From an uncultured Eubacteriales bacterium (GTDB taxonomy: Bacteria; Bacillota; Clostridia; Monoglobales; Monoglobaceae): DNA of 36,829 nt. The notes beneath the pieces are model-generated. The model was given only the letters and a program-made list of their open reading frames with translations. It had not been told where the DNA came from and did no database searches. The position numbers and the translations under genes are program-made. The stretch lies in the NCBI GenBank assembly GCA_900545865.1, contig URAN01000026.1, positions 1 through 36,829 on the forward strand, in the 5' to 3' direction. Numbering within the stretch: the first letter of the stretch is position 1; each line of letters starts with the position of its first letter. Positions 6,717 through 14,670 of the stretch are shown here, in pieces.

Positions 6717-8135
6717 ATGTCTAACAAAATCGATGGCATTTTCGATGCCAGGTCACTCGGTACGGGTAAGATGCTCGTGCTTGGTTTTCAGCATATGTTC
6801 GCTATGTTCGGCGCAACCGTTTTGGTTCCGCTGCTCACGGGTCTGAACATATCGACAACCCTTTTGATGGCAGGTTTGGGAACATTGCTGTTTCATCTGA
6901 TTACAAATGGCAAGGTTCCCGCATTTTTGGGTTCGTCTTTTGCTTTTCTCGGCGGTTATGCCGCAATCGCACCGCTCACCGGTGCAAACGGAATGTCGAA
7001 TGCCGAACTTCTTCCTTATGCGAACCTCGGCGTTGTGTTTGCAGGATTGGTTTATCTTGTTCTGGCGCTTTTGTTTAAGCTTGTCGGAATCAAAAAGGTT
7101 ATGAAGTTCTTTCCGCCGGTTGTTACGGGGCCGATAATCATATCAATAGGTCTCGGCCTTGCAGGCAGCGCGGTTTCGAACTGTTCGGTGAACTGGCTGT
7201 TGGCGGTAATCGCCCTCGGAATCGTCATCGTTTTCAATATCTGGGGCAAGGGTATGGCAAAGATTATTCCAATCTTGCTCGGTGTACTCGGCTCGTGCGC
7301 CGTTGCGGCAATACTCGCATTGCTTTTCGGTAAGACGGTAAGCGTTGACGGTGCGGATTATATCGCTATCGGCGGAAACGCAAGCTTTTGCCTGTTTTCA
7401 TCGGCGGCTCTCGAGAACTTTAAAAATGCCGCATGGATAGGACTTCCGGTAAAATGGAGCGGTACGGTATTCGGCGGAATCGACTGGTCGAATTCATCGC
7501 TCGTTGTATCGGCGATAATCGCAATCGTACCTATTTCGCTTGCGACAATGATGGAACACATCGGCGATATATCGGCTATTTCATCAACGGTCGGCAAGAA
7601 CTATATAGCAAATCCCGGTCTTCACAGAACCTTGATTGGCGACGGTCTTGCAACATCGCTGTCGGCTCTGTTCGGCGGTCCGGCTAATACAACATACGGT
7701 GAAAACACGGGCGTTTTGGCTCTGTCTAAAGTATATGACCCGAGAGTAATCCGTCTCGCGGCTGTATTTGCCGTTATCCTTTCATTCTCACCGAAATTTG
7801 AGGCTTTGGTAAGTCTCATACCCACGGCGGTAATCGGCGGTATTTCGTTCGTTCTCTACGGAATGATTTCCGCAATCGGTGTAAGGAACGTGGTTGAAAA
7901 CAAGGTTGACTTTACAAAGAGCCGTAACCTTATCGTTGCCGCAATTATACTCGTATCGGCGCTCGGCCTCGGTACGGCGGCTACTTTCACATTCGGTTCG
8001 GTAACAATCTCACTTTCCGCTTTGGCGGTTGCGTCTATACTCGGTATTGTGCTTAATGCAGTTCTGCCGGGCAAGGATTATGATTTTAAAGAAGAACCCG
8101 AGAACGCAAAAACAGGAGTAAGCTTTGAGGTTTAA
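6717..8135 (+). CDS. uraA: Uracil permease (NCS2 nucleobase transporter)
   Basis: A 472-residue membrane transporter with about 14 helices. Recognisable segments are GFQHMFAMFGATVLVP near the N-terminus, PAFLGSSFAF in the third helix region, MMEHIGD in the middle and NTTYGENTGVLA, the substrate-site region of UraA-type NCS2 proteins. It should import uracil with a proton for pyrimidine salvage. The ATG at 6717 follows AAAAGGAGAT; the frame is open back to 6606, but that part is the attenuator leader. Expression should fall when UMP is plentiful, through the PyrR attenuator upstream. Uracil rather than xanthine is supported by the UraA-like motifs and by the neighbouring pyrR. Confidence 0.93.
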   Translation: MSNKIDGIFDARSLGTGKMLVLGFQHMFAMFGATVLVPLLTGLNISTTLLMAGLGTLLFHLITNGKVPAFLGSSFAFLGGYAAIAPLTGANGMSNAELLPYANLGVVFAGLVYLVLALLFKLVGIKKVMKFFPPVVTGPIIISIGLGLAGSAVSNCSVNWLLAVIALGIVIVFNIWGKGMAKIIPILLGVLGSCAVAAILALLFGKTVSVDGADYIAIGGNASFCLFSSAALENFKNAAWIGLPVKWSGTVFGGIDWSNSSLVVSAIIAIVPISLATMMEHIGDISAISSTVGKNYIANPGLHRTLIGDGLATSLSALFGGPANTTYGENTGVLALSKVYDPRVIRLAAVFAVILSFSPKFEALVSLIPTAVIGGISFVLYGMISAIGVRNVVENKVDFTKSRNLIVAAIILVSALGLGTAATFTFGSVTISLSALAVASILGIVLNAVLPGKDYDFKEEPENAKTGVSFEV

Positions 8136-8160
8136 TTCTCGGCAATAAGATTGTATATTA

Positions 8161-8202
8161 CAAAGAACCGCATAAATCAATATTGCGGTTCTTTGTTTTT
8201 TA
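8161..8202 (+). terminator. Terminator between the uracil permease gene and pyrR
   Basis: CAAAGAACCGCA (8161-8172) and TGCGGTTCTTTG (8184-8195) form a perfect 12-bp stem followed by TTTTTT. It lies between the two pyrimidine genes, so pyrR is reached only by read-through or from a promoter not clearly seen. Confidence 0.85.
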
Positions 8203-8218
8203 AAAGGGGTAAAGATGT

Positions 8219-8761
8219 ATGAAATATAAGGCTACTCTATTTGATGAAAAAGCTCTCGGACGGGCTATGATTCGTATTGCTCATGAGATTTCCGAGAGAA
8301 ATGACAGGCTTGACAATGTTGTGCTTGTCGGGATAAAGACAAGAGGAGTTCCGTTTGCGAATCGGCTTGCCGAGTGCATATATACACGGATTGACAATTC
8401 GGTAAAAATCCCCGTCGGAACGCTTGATATTTCGGCGTTTCGCGATGATGTTGACAAAAATGTGCGCGACAGAGCCGACGCCGGTGAGATGCCGTGTGAC
8501 ATAAACGGAAAAACGGTTATTCTGACCGATGACGTAATGTGTACGGGAAGGACGGTTCGCGCGGCACTGGACGCGCTTATAACATTCGGCAGACCCGCAA
8601 AGATTCAGCTTGCCGTATTGGTTGACAGAGGTCATCGCGAGGTGCCTATCCGTGCCGATTATGTAGGAAAGAACATTCCCACCTCGCATCTTGAATCCAT
8701 AAAAGTCGGACTTTCGGAAACGGACGGCAGCGACTTTGTGGAAATTTATGAAAAGGATTAA
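8219..8761 (+). CDS. pyrR: Bifunctional pyr attenuation regulator / uracil phosphoribosyltransferase PyrR
   Basis: A 180-residue type I phosphoribosyltransferase. The PRPP loop is VILTDDVMCTGRTVRAAL around residues 100-118. The N-terminal IAHEISERN and VGIKTRGVPFANRLAE segments and the C-terminal DRGHREVPIRADYVGKNIPT segment are characteristic of PyrR. It binds pyr leader RNA in a UMP-dependent way and also makes UMP from uracil and PRPP, weakly in many species. The target in this window is the attenuator at 6621-6700. AAAGGGG precedes the ATG. It is separated from the permease gene by a terminator. The identification is firm from sequence and context. Confidence 0.95.
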   Translation: MKYKATLFDEKALGRAMIRIAHEISERNDRLDNVVLVGIKTRGVPFANRLAECIYTRIDNSVKIPVGTLDISAFRDDVDKNVRDRADAGEMPCDINGKTVILTDDVMCTGRTVRAALDALITFGRPAKIQLAVLVDRGHREVPIRADYVGKNIPTSHLESIKVGLSETDGSDFVEIYEKD

Positions 8762-8781
8762 ATTTAAACCGAAAGAATCGA

Positions 8782-8815
8782 AAAGAGGATGCCGCGCGGC
8801 ATCCTCTTTGAGTTT
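8782..8815. terminator. Bidirectional terminator between pyrR and the ECF S-component gene
   Basis: AAAGAGGATGCCGC (8782-8795) is followed at once by its exact reverse complement (8796-8809), a perfect 28-base palindrome. A-rich and T-rich flanks allow it to work in both directions, ending pyrR (+) and the gene at 8828-9445 (-). Confidence 0.75.
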
Positions 8816-8827
8816 GTATGTCTTGGT

Positions 8828-9445
8828 TTATTTCGTCTTTCTCATTCCGATAAGGCGAACGATTATGGGACTCAGCACCATATTAACGGCAACTTCAAAA
8901 ATAAAGTTTCCGCCAATCATACCGTAAATCAAATATTCACCGGCAGATGCAAAACCTGCCTCCGCACCCCATGCGGCGAGCGTTTCGAAAAAGAATAATT
9001 TGCATCCTATAAGAAACACACCTGTATTGATAATCGGGCAGACAAGTGCCGCCGCTATAACGCCGGCGGTTCGGTTGATTCGCGATGCAAGGTGATAAGC
9101 CGCAGCGGCTGCTGCTCCGGCAAGAATACCTTTGGCGAGAACCGTTACTATCGTTCCGATGATGCTTACCGCCATAAACGCTGCGCTGTCGGTAATCAAA
9201 ACAACCGCGCCGAACACAAGTCCGAGCCATGCGCCTGCCCACATTCCGCACAATGCCGCACCTATTACAATCGGTACAAGAACAAGCGTTACCGCGAACG
9301 GACCAAAGCGAACGAACGAACCCATAAGCTGAAGGACTATTACGAATGCTGTAAGAATTGCGCACATAACAAGGGATTGTGTGCTGAATTTCCTGCGCGT
9401 ATCGGGCATAGTCACGTTTTGTTGATTGTTTGTTGTCTGTTTCAA
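8828..9445 (-). CDS. ECF transporter S component (substrate-binding membrane subunit)
   Basis: A 205-residue membrane protein of about six helices. After a polar N-terminus it has STQSLVMCAILTAFVIVLQL, an alternating small-hydrophobic segment ending LGLVFGAVVLITD, and a C-terminal IIVRLIGM. This resembles the S components of energy-coupling-factor vitamin importers (PF12822-like). These bind a vitamin or metal and dock on a shared EcfAAT module, not present in this window. The substrate cannot be told from sequence. The TTG at 9445 is the likely start because AGGAGG lies eight bases upstream (9454-9459); a longer frame to 9544 runs through non-membrane sequence and lacks a site. It follows glmU on the same strand after 105 bases. 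Confidence 0.8.
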   Translation of the reverse strand: MKQTTNNQQNVTMPDTRRKFSTQSLVMCAILTAFVIVLQLMGSFVRFGPFAVTLVLVPIVIGAALCGMWAGAWLGLVFGAVVLITDSAAFMAVSIIGTIVTVLAKGILAGAAAAAAYHLASRINRTAGVIAAALVCPIINTGVFLIGCKLFFFETLAAWGAEAGFASAGEYLIYGMIGGNFIFEVAVNMVLSPIIVRLIGMRKTK

Positions 9446-9550
9446 AATAAAAACCTCCTGACTGCTGCTCCTCAATTTTGCGGATGCAGCGCCGTAATTA
9501 TATTTATTTAATTTTTTTCGGGAATTATGGTGTTGGTATTTCAACCGATA

Positions 9551-10924
9551 CTATTGGTTGTTTTTTGTCTTTCCTTTTGCCCAACTCTCTTTGACGACCT
9601 GTCTTGCTCTTGCTATTGCAAGCGCGTCCTTTGGTACTTCATCGGTAATGGTCGAGCCTGCCGCGGTGTACGCGCCTTTGTGAAGCGTAACGGGAGATAC
9701 AAGGTTTGAGTTACAGCCGATAAAGCAATCATCCTCTATGACGGTTCGGTGCTTGTTGATGCCGTCGTAATTGACAATAACCGTGCCGCAGCCAAAGTTT
9801 ACTCTCTTGCCGACATCGGCGTCTCCGACATATGTCAGATGCGCAATCTTTGTGCCGTCTCCGACATTTGAATTCTTGACCTCAACAAAATCACCGACCT
9901 TGACATCGTTACCCACATTCGAGTTGGGGCGCAGATATGCAAAAGGCCCGACAGCGGTGTTTCTGCCGATTCGGCTGTCAATCGCAACTGAGGATTGAAC
10001 TTCTGTCGCATCGCCGACAACTGTGTTGACAAGTCTTGTATTCGGACCTATTACACAATCTTCGCCGATAATGCATTTACCTTCTAAAATCGTGTTGGGA
10101 TATATCACGGTATCAGCACCGACAATTACGTCAGAATCCGCGCGAACGGTTTCGGGGTTTAAAATCCTTGCGCCGTCACGCATAAGCCGCATAACGTTTT
10201 TTGAATTTAATATTTTGTCAATTTCGGCAAGTTGAATTTTATCGTTGACCCCGAGTATTTGTTCCAAATCGGTTATAAACGCGCCGATTTTTTCACCATC
10301 ACCTTTTAATATACCCAAAACATCGGTTAAATAGTATTCGCCTTGTGAGTTATCGTTCGAAATACGGCCGAGCGCCGATTTCAGCTTTTGTATATCAAAT
10401 AAATATATACCCGAATTGATTTCGCAAACAGCTTTTTCATCGGGTGACGCGTCCTTTTCTTCCACAATCTTTTCGACCTCACCGCCACAGCGTATAACTC
10501 GTCCGTAACCGAACGGATTATCGGCAATCGCCGTAACAACCGTTGCGGCGCGTTCGGTACTAAGGTGTTCGGAATACGCGTTTTGAATCATATCCGCTGT
10601 CACAAGCGGAACATCACCGCTTAAAATTATAACCGTTCCGCATTTGTCGGCAATGGGCTTTATGCCCTGCATTACTGCGTGACCCGTGCCGAGCCGTTCT
10701 TTTTGTTCGGCATATTCAACGCTGTCGCCGAGATACTCGCGCATTTGTTCGGCGCCGTGACCGATTATTACGATGCTCTTTTCCGCACCGGCGGCTCTTG
10801 CCGCATCGCATACATAGTCTATCAAAGCCCGTCCGCACGCTTTTTGCAGCGGTTTGGGCAATTTGGATTTCATTCTTTTCCCCTCGCCTGCGGCGAGAAT
10901 AATGCTGTATAATTTATCGTCCAT
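9551..10924 (-). CDS. glmU: Bifunctional N-acetylglucosamine-1-phosphate uridyltransferase / glucosamine-1-phosphate acetyltransferase
   Basis: A 457-residue protein of the usual GlmU length. The N-terminal Rossmann domain shows LAAGEGKRMKSKLPKPL (uridyltransferase signature), GTGHAVM and a GEYYLTD segment. The C-terminal half is a left-handed beta-helix of hexapeptide repeats (IGEDCVIGPNTRL, FIGCNSNLVSPVTLHKGAYT) that acetylates glucosamine-1-phosphate with acetyl-CoA. Together they make UDP-GlcNAc in the cytoplasm for peptidoglycan. It starts 29 bases after comF on the same strand, with AGAGG before the ATG, so the two are probably co-transcribed. The usual clostridial partner prs is not adjacent here. 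The identification is firm. Confidence 0.97.
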   Translation of the reverse strand: MDDKLYSIILAAGEGKRMKSKLPKPLQKACGRALIDYVCDAARAAGAEKSIVIIGHGAEQMREYLGDSVEYAEQKERLGTGHAVMQGIKPIADKCGTVIILSGDVPLVTADMIQNAYSEHLSTERAATVVTAIADNPFGYGRVIRCGGEVEKIVEEKDASPDEKAVCEINSGIYLFDIQKLKSALGRISNDNSQGEYYLTDVLGILKGDGEKIGAFITDLEQILGVNDKIQLAEIDKILNSKNVMRLMRDGARILNPETVRADSDVIVGADTVIYPNTILEGKCIIGEDCVIGPNTRLVNTVVGDATEVQSSVAIDSRIGRNTAVGPFAYLRPNSNVGNDVKVGDFVEVKNSNVGDGTKIAHLTYVGDADVGKRVNFGCGTVIVNYDGINKHRTVIEDDCFIGCNSNLVSPVTLHKGAYTAAGSTITDEVPKDALAIARARQVVKESWAKGKTKNNQ

Positions 10925-10953
10925 ATTCCTTATACCTCTTTAATTATTAAAAG

Positions 10954-11736
10954 TTATTTATTTTCGGATTGCATTGCAGTTGTTGCAACGGACGCGGCAT
11001 ATATCCGATATGCGCCGCATTCCTTTAAGACCCGTGCGCACTCTTCAAAAGTTGCGCCGGTTGTGCATACGTCATCGATGACAAGTACGGTTTTGTCCTT
11101 TACGCGATTCGAACCGACCGCGGCAAACTTGCCGAACACATTATTGAACCGTTCGTCCGTTGACAGGGTGCTTTGCTTTTTCGTTTCTTCTTTTTGACAA
11201 AGAATATTCTTAAAATACGGCAGAGAAAGCCGCCGTGCAACGTGGCGGGCGAGCTGTGCCGCCTGGTCGTATTTCTCGGACTTCATCCTGTCTTTTCTCG
11301 GCGGAGCGGACACAACACAGTCAAATTCAACGCCGCCGAAATCATACTTTATCATTTCCGAAACGTACAGCGACAATGTTTTTGCGTTCATTGCATTTTG
11401 CTCTCTTTTGAACGCGATAACCGCCGATTTTGCACAGCCGTCATAGACAAACGGTGCTGTCATTCCCTTTAAATTCGATTTGGTCAGTGAACAATGACTG
11501 CATAAGCTTCCCTCGGCTATCGGCTTTCCGCAATGAGTACAGCGGTTTGCCCTCCGACAGTACGGCAGGCTGTTTGCACACTCATCGCATACAAAAATGC
11601 GATTGAGCGGCGAGAGCCGCGTTCCGCAAAAACAGCAAACGGGCGGATAAATAAGATTCAGAATTATGTTTCCGATGTCACAAAAGAAATTTGCTTTCAA
11701 ATTTTCCGCCTCGCTCTCAATGTTTTGCACAATCAT
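10954..11736 (-). CDS. comF: ComF-family phosphoribosyltransferase-like protein
   Basis: A 260-residue protein with an N-terminal zinc-ribbon region (CCFCG, CDEC, CTHCG, CSHC) and a C-terminal type I phosphoribosyltransferase fold ending in VLVIDDVCTTGATFEECA. This is the ComF/GntX layout, linked to DNA uptake and processing in competent bacteria though the reaction is unknown. The ATG at 11736 lies only five bases after a TATACT box (11742-11747) and has no ribosome binding site. The mRNA is then either leaderless or starts translation at an internal TTG at 11700, which follows an AGGCGG-like sequence and gives a typical ComF N-terminus. It is followed by glmU. Confidence 0.88.
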   Translation of the reverse strand: MIVQNIESEAENLKANFFCDIGNIILNLIYPPVCCFCGTRLSPLNRIFVCDECANSLPYCRRANRCTHCGKPIAEGSLCSHCSLTKSNLKGMTAPFVYDGCAKSAVIAFKREQNAMNAKTLSLYVSEMIKYDFGGVEFDCVVSAPPRKDRMKSEKYDQAAQLARHVARRLSLPYFKNILCQKEETKKQSTLSTDERFNNVFGKFAAVGSNRVKDKTVLVIDDVCTTGATFEECARVLKECGAYRIYAASVATTAMQSENK

Positions 11737-11741
11737 TTATC

Positions 11742-11770
11742 AGTATAACACAATCCGCCGAAAAATGCAA
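11742..11770 (-). promoter_or_regulatory. Promoter of comF, very close to the start codon
   Basis: On the minus strand, TTGCAT (11765-11770), 17 bp, TATACT (11742-11747). The -35 is weak and the -10 good. The predicted transcript start falls at or next to the annotated ATG at 11736. Confidence 0.5.
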
Positions 11771-11866
11771 ATATTTCGTTCGGATTGTTAGACTTATGTA
11801 AAAATTAATGGGTTTATTTTCAAAATTACGGGGCGCGAGTGTAATAAAACTGTGAAAATTCGGGCA

Positions 11867-11895
11867 TTGACTAATATTAAAAAAAGTGCTATAAT
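11867..11895 (+). promoter_or_regulatory. Promoter of the Lrp-type regulator and aminotransferase genes
   Basis: TTGACT at 11867-11872, 17 bp, TATAAT at 11890-11895, a near-consensus housekeeping promoter about 32 bp before the start codon. Confidence 0.85.
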
Positions 11896-11932
11896 AGCAT
11901 AAATATCAATAAATATATCGGAGGTTTTTGAA

Positions 11933-12490
11933 ATGGCTGAAAATTTTGTAAACAGCAAAAACAACAAAAACGACTGTAACGTTGAGTATTGCAGTGGAAT
12001 GGGGAACAAAGAGAAAGTTCTTGAACTTTTACACACCGACTGTCGCATATCCCTCGAACAGATGGCGACAATGCTTGATATTCCCGCCGCCGAGGTCGCC
12101 GATATAATAGATACGATGGAAAAAGACGGAGTAATTCTCGGATACGGTGCAAGAATCAACCGTGACAAGGCTTATGGGTCGAGTACCGTTACCGCTTATA
12201 TTGAGCTGCGCGTTACACCCCAGCGCAACCGCGGCTTTGACAGAATTGCCGAGAGAATATATCAGTTCCCCGAGGTTAAGGCAATCAACCTTATGAGCGG
12301 AAGCTATGATTTCGGTATTACCGTTGAGGCAAAGAACATTCGTGAGATTTCGCTCTTTGTATCGGAACACCTTGCGCCTATGGAATCCGTTGTCGGAACG
12401 GCAACGCACTTCGTTTTAAAACGTTATAAATATGACGGACTTATTTGTTGTAAGCCCGAAAAGGACGAGAGGGAGGTTATCTCCTTATGA
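11933..12490 (+). CDS. Lrp/AsnC-family transcriptional regulator
   Basis: A 185-residue protein. A poorly conserved, Asn/Lys-rich N-terminus (1-24) is followed by a winged HTH (about 25-75; KVLELLHTDCRISLEQMATM and GVILGYGARIN) and an RAM/AsnC ligand-binding domain (about 85-165; MSGSYDFGITVEAKN). GGAGG lies ten bases before the ATG. It overlaps the aminotransferase gene by four bases (ATGA), so the two are translationally coupled, and the regulator probably controls its own operon in response to an amino acid. Regulators of this family are often paired with an aminotransferase. The specific ligand is unknown. Confidence 0.88.
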   Translation: MAENFVNSKNNKNDCNVEYCSGMGNKEKVLELLHTDCRISLEQMATMLDIPAAEVADIIDTMEKDGVILGYGARINRDKAYGSSTVTAYIELRVTPQRNRGFDRIAERIYQFPEVKAINLMSGSYDFGITVEAKNIREISLFVSEHLAPMESVVGTATHFVLKRYKYDGLICCKPEKDEREVISL

Positions 12491-13659
12491 GTTTCGATAT
12501 GAAAAGTTTAATAAACCCTGTCGTTAGGGATATTCCCCCGTCCGGCATACGAAAGTTTTTTGATATTGCCGCCGAGATGGAGGACGCAATATCCCTCGGC
12601 GTGGGCGAACCCGACTTTGTTACGCCGTGGCATATCAGAGATGAGGGTATTTATTCTCTCGAAAAGGGTATGACATATTATACCTCGAATTCAGGATTGA
12701 AAGAGCTGCGCTTTGAGATTTGTAACTATCTCAAACGCCGTTTTTCGCTCACATACGATGCGATGTCACAGGTTGTTGTCACTGTCGGAGGAAGCGAAGC
12801 GATTGACCTTTGCATTCGCTCGGTTGTAAAGCCGGGCGATGAGGTGATAATCCCCGAACCTTGTTTTGTGTGCTATAAGCCGATAACCAAGCTTGCCGGC
12901 GGCGTCCCCGTAACCATTGAAACAAAGGCGAAAAACGATTTCAGACTGACGGCGGACGAGCTGCGCGCGGCGATAACGCCGAAAACAAAGCTGCTTATAC
13001 TACCCTTTCCGAACAATCCGACCGGCGGAGTAATGAGTCGAAAGGACTTAGAGGAAATTGCAGAGGTTTTAAGGGGAACGGATATAATCGTTCTGTCCGA
13101 TGAAATTTATGCCGAGCTGACCTATGGTGACGATAGGCACTGTTCAATCGCCAATATACCCGAAATGCCGGAGAGAACCGTTCTCGTCAGCGGCTTTTCA
13201 AAAGCCTATGCAATGACGGGATGGCGCTTGGGATATGCCTGTGGTCATCCCGACTTGATTAAGGCAATGACAAAGGTTCATCAGTTCGGAATAATGTCGG
13301 CGCCGACAACGGCGCAATATGCCGCAATCGAGGCTCTTAAAAACGGCGATAATGACATCGAAATGATGCGCGAGGAATATGATATGCGCCGCCGTGTAAT
13401 AGTCAAGGGCTTTAACGATATGGGTCTTGAGTGTTTTGAACCGAAAGGCGCGTTTTATGCCTTTCCGTCAATTCAAAGCACGGGTTTGACCTCAGATGAG
13501 TTCTGTGAAAACTGTCTGCGCGAGAAAAAAGTTGCCGTTATTCCCGGCAACGCTTTCGGCAACAGCGGTGAGGGATTCATACGCTGTTCGTATGCGTATT
13601 CAATCGAGAACATCAACGAGGCATTGAACCGAATCGAGGCATTTGTAAAACACAGATAA
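12487..13659 (+). CDS. PLP-dependent aminotransferase, class I/II
   Basis: A 390-residue fold-type I aminotransferase. Visible motifs are SLGVGEPDF near the N-terminus, TVGGSEAIDLCIRS, LPFPNNPTGGVMS with the cofactor-contacting Asn, LSDEIYAELTYG with the Asp that contacts the pyridine nitrogen, and SGFSKAYAMTGWRLGY with the Schiff-base lysine. The C-terminus has the substrate-carboxylate Arg in EGFIRCSYA. It resembles the PatA/AspC-like group that transaminates aspartate, alanine or aromatic amino acids; the exact substrate cannot be told. It is coupled to the preceding Lrp-type regulator by a 4-base overlap and ends in a strong terminator. Confidence 0.92.
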   Translation: MSFDMKSLINPVVRDIPPSGIRKFFDIAAEMEDAISLGVGEPDFVTPWHIRDEGIYSLEKGMTYYTSNSGLKELRFEICNYLKRRFSLTYDAMSQVVVTVGGSEAIDLCIRSVVKPGDEVIIPEPCFVCYKPITKLAGGVPVTIETKAKNDFRLTADELRAAITPKTKLLILPFPNNPTGGVMSRKDLEEIAEVLRGTDIIVLSDEIYAELTYGDDRHCSIANIPEMPERTVLVSGFSKAYAMTGWRLGYACGHPDLIKAMTKVHQFGIMSAPTTAQYAAIEALKNGDNDIEMMREEYDMRRRVIVKGFNDMGLECFEPKGAFYAFPSIQSTGLTSDEFCENCLREKKVAVIPGNAFGNSGEGFIRCSYAYSIENINEALNRIEAFVKHR

Positions 13660-13664
13660 ATTTA

Positions 13665-13702
13665 AAAGCCGTATGCGCCGACAAGGGCGCGTGCGGCTTT
13701 TT
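13665..13702. terminator. Bidirectional terminator after the aminotransferase gene
   Basis: AAAGCCGTATGCGCC and GGGCGCGTGCGGCTTT pair around a short loop (with G-U pairs), followed by TT. The opposite side is also flanked by an A/T run, so it can also end the DeoR-type gene that converges from the right. Confidence 0.85.
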
Positions 13703-13768
13703 GGGTTCAACTTTAAATTTCAAAAAAGTGTTGGATTTTATTGCAGAAATCGGTATAATGCCAAAATC

Positions 13769-14527
13769 TTAATGAACTGTTATAATTTTTGTGTTTTTAA
13801 AGCGTTCATGAAATTTTTTGTCAAACACATAATCACTCACCAAATAATTGATGTCATCAAGGGTACAATAAACAGCTCGGTACGCTATGCCTACTTTTTC
13901 GTGGTCCATAATACAACAATTCACCTTTGAATTGCCGAGTATTACTTTAAGAAGAATCGAATAACTCCCGAGTTCGGGCGTAACCGAGGCTATCTTACCG
14001 TCCAATGACAATGCACTCGTTGAAAAGAACGCTTTATCTACCGAATATCTCATCGAGTTTTCAATTGTAATCGAGCCGCCGAGAATGTACGGTATTTCCA
14101 CAACGTTTCCGCCGAGACAAATTGTATTAATGCCAAACTCACTTAAATATAAAACCAGGGCTATATTGTTTGTAATTACGGTAATGTCCTTTTTGTCCGT
14201 GATATACTTTCCGATACACTCGGTTGTGGTTGAACCGTCAATAAAAATAATATCCCCGTCATTTACCAACTCTGCGGCGGCTTTGCCCATTTTTTCCTTT
14301 GTCGCTTTCATTTTATGATATCTGAATGTCAGCGGCGCAACCTTTTTTTCGATTAGTTCCGCTCCGCCGTAACTCCTGCGAATCAGTCCTTGCTTTTCCA
14401 GCATATTTAAATCTCTGTTTATTGTTGCACTGCTGTAATGTATTTCGTTAATTAAATATTTAACCGTGACGTATCCGTTCTTTTTTATAATATCATAAAC
14501 GGCATCTATACGTTCTTTTTGATACAT
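13769..14527 (-). CDS. DeoR/GlpR-family transcriptional regulator
   Basis: A 252-residue regulator. The N-terminal DeoR HTH is seen in YLINEIHYSSATINRDLNML and GLIRRSYGGAEL. The C-terminal DeoR sensor domain has DIIFIDGSTTTECIGKY, TVITNNIALVLYL and ICLGGNV, which in this family bind a phosphorylated sugar or similar effector. The ATG at 14527 is preferred since AAGGTGA is just upstream; the GTG at 14536 is part of that site. The gene is divergent from a MATE exporter with 143 bases between the starts, and a near-palindrome at 14557-14591 overlaps the exporter's promoter. It probably represses the exporter. DeoR-type control of a MATE gene is unusual, so the effector is open. Confidence 0.85.
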   Translation of the reverse strand: MYQKERIDAVYDIIKKNGYVTVKYLINEIHYSSATINRDLNMLEKQGLIRRSYGGAELIEKKVAPLTFRYHKMKATKEKMGKAAAELVNDGDIIFIDGSTTTECIGKYITDKKDITVITNNIALVLYLSEFGINTICLGGNVVEIPYILGGSITIENSMRYSVDKAFFSTSALSLDGKIASVTPELGSYSILLKVILGNSKVNCCIMDHEKVGIAYRAVYCTLDDINYLVSDYVFDKKFHERFKNTKIITVH

Positions 14528-14556
14528 GGGACTCACCTTGTTTTGATTATTTTTGA

Positions 14557-14591
14557 GAATTTTTCATAATTTTAAACATTATTGAAAATTC
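14557..14591. promoter_or_regulatory. Candidate operator between the DeoR-type and MATE genes
   Basis: GAATTTTTCATAAT (14557-14570) and ATTATTGAAAATTC (14578-14591) form a near-perfect inverted repeat with a 7-bp spacer. The right arm covers the -35 box of the MATE promoter, so binding would block transcription. Confidence 0.5.
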
Positions 14592-14610
14592 TTGATAATT
14601 GTAATATAAT
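14582..14610 (+). promoter_or_regulatory. Promoter of the MATE exporter gene
   Basis: TTGAAA at 14582-14587, 17 bp, TATAAT at 14605-14610, with the -35 inside the candidate operator. Confidence 0.65.
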
Positions 14611-14670
14611 TATATACGATTTTTTCGAAAAATTCAACTTATTTTAAGAAAATAGGAGAATAAAATTAAA

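Noticed and set aside
11839..11844. GTGTAA resembling the ECF -10 box upstream of the Lrp-type gene
   Set aside because: No TTCCAACC-like box lies 16 bp upstream, and a near-consensus housekeeping promoter is present at 11867-11895.
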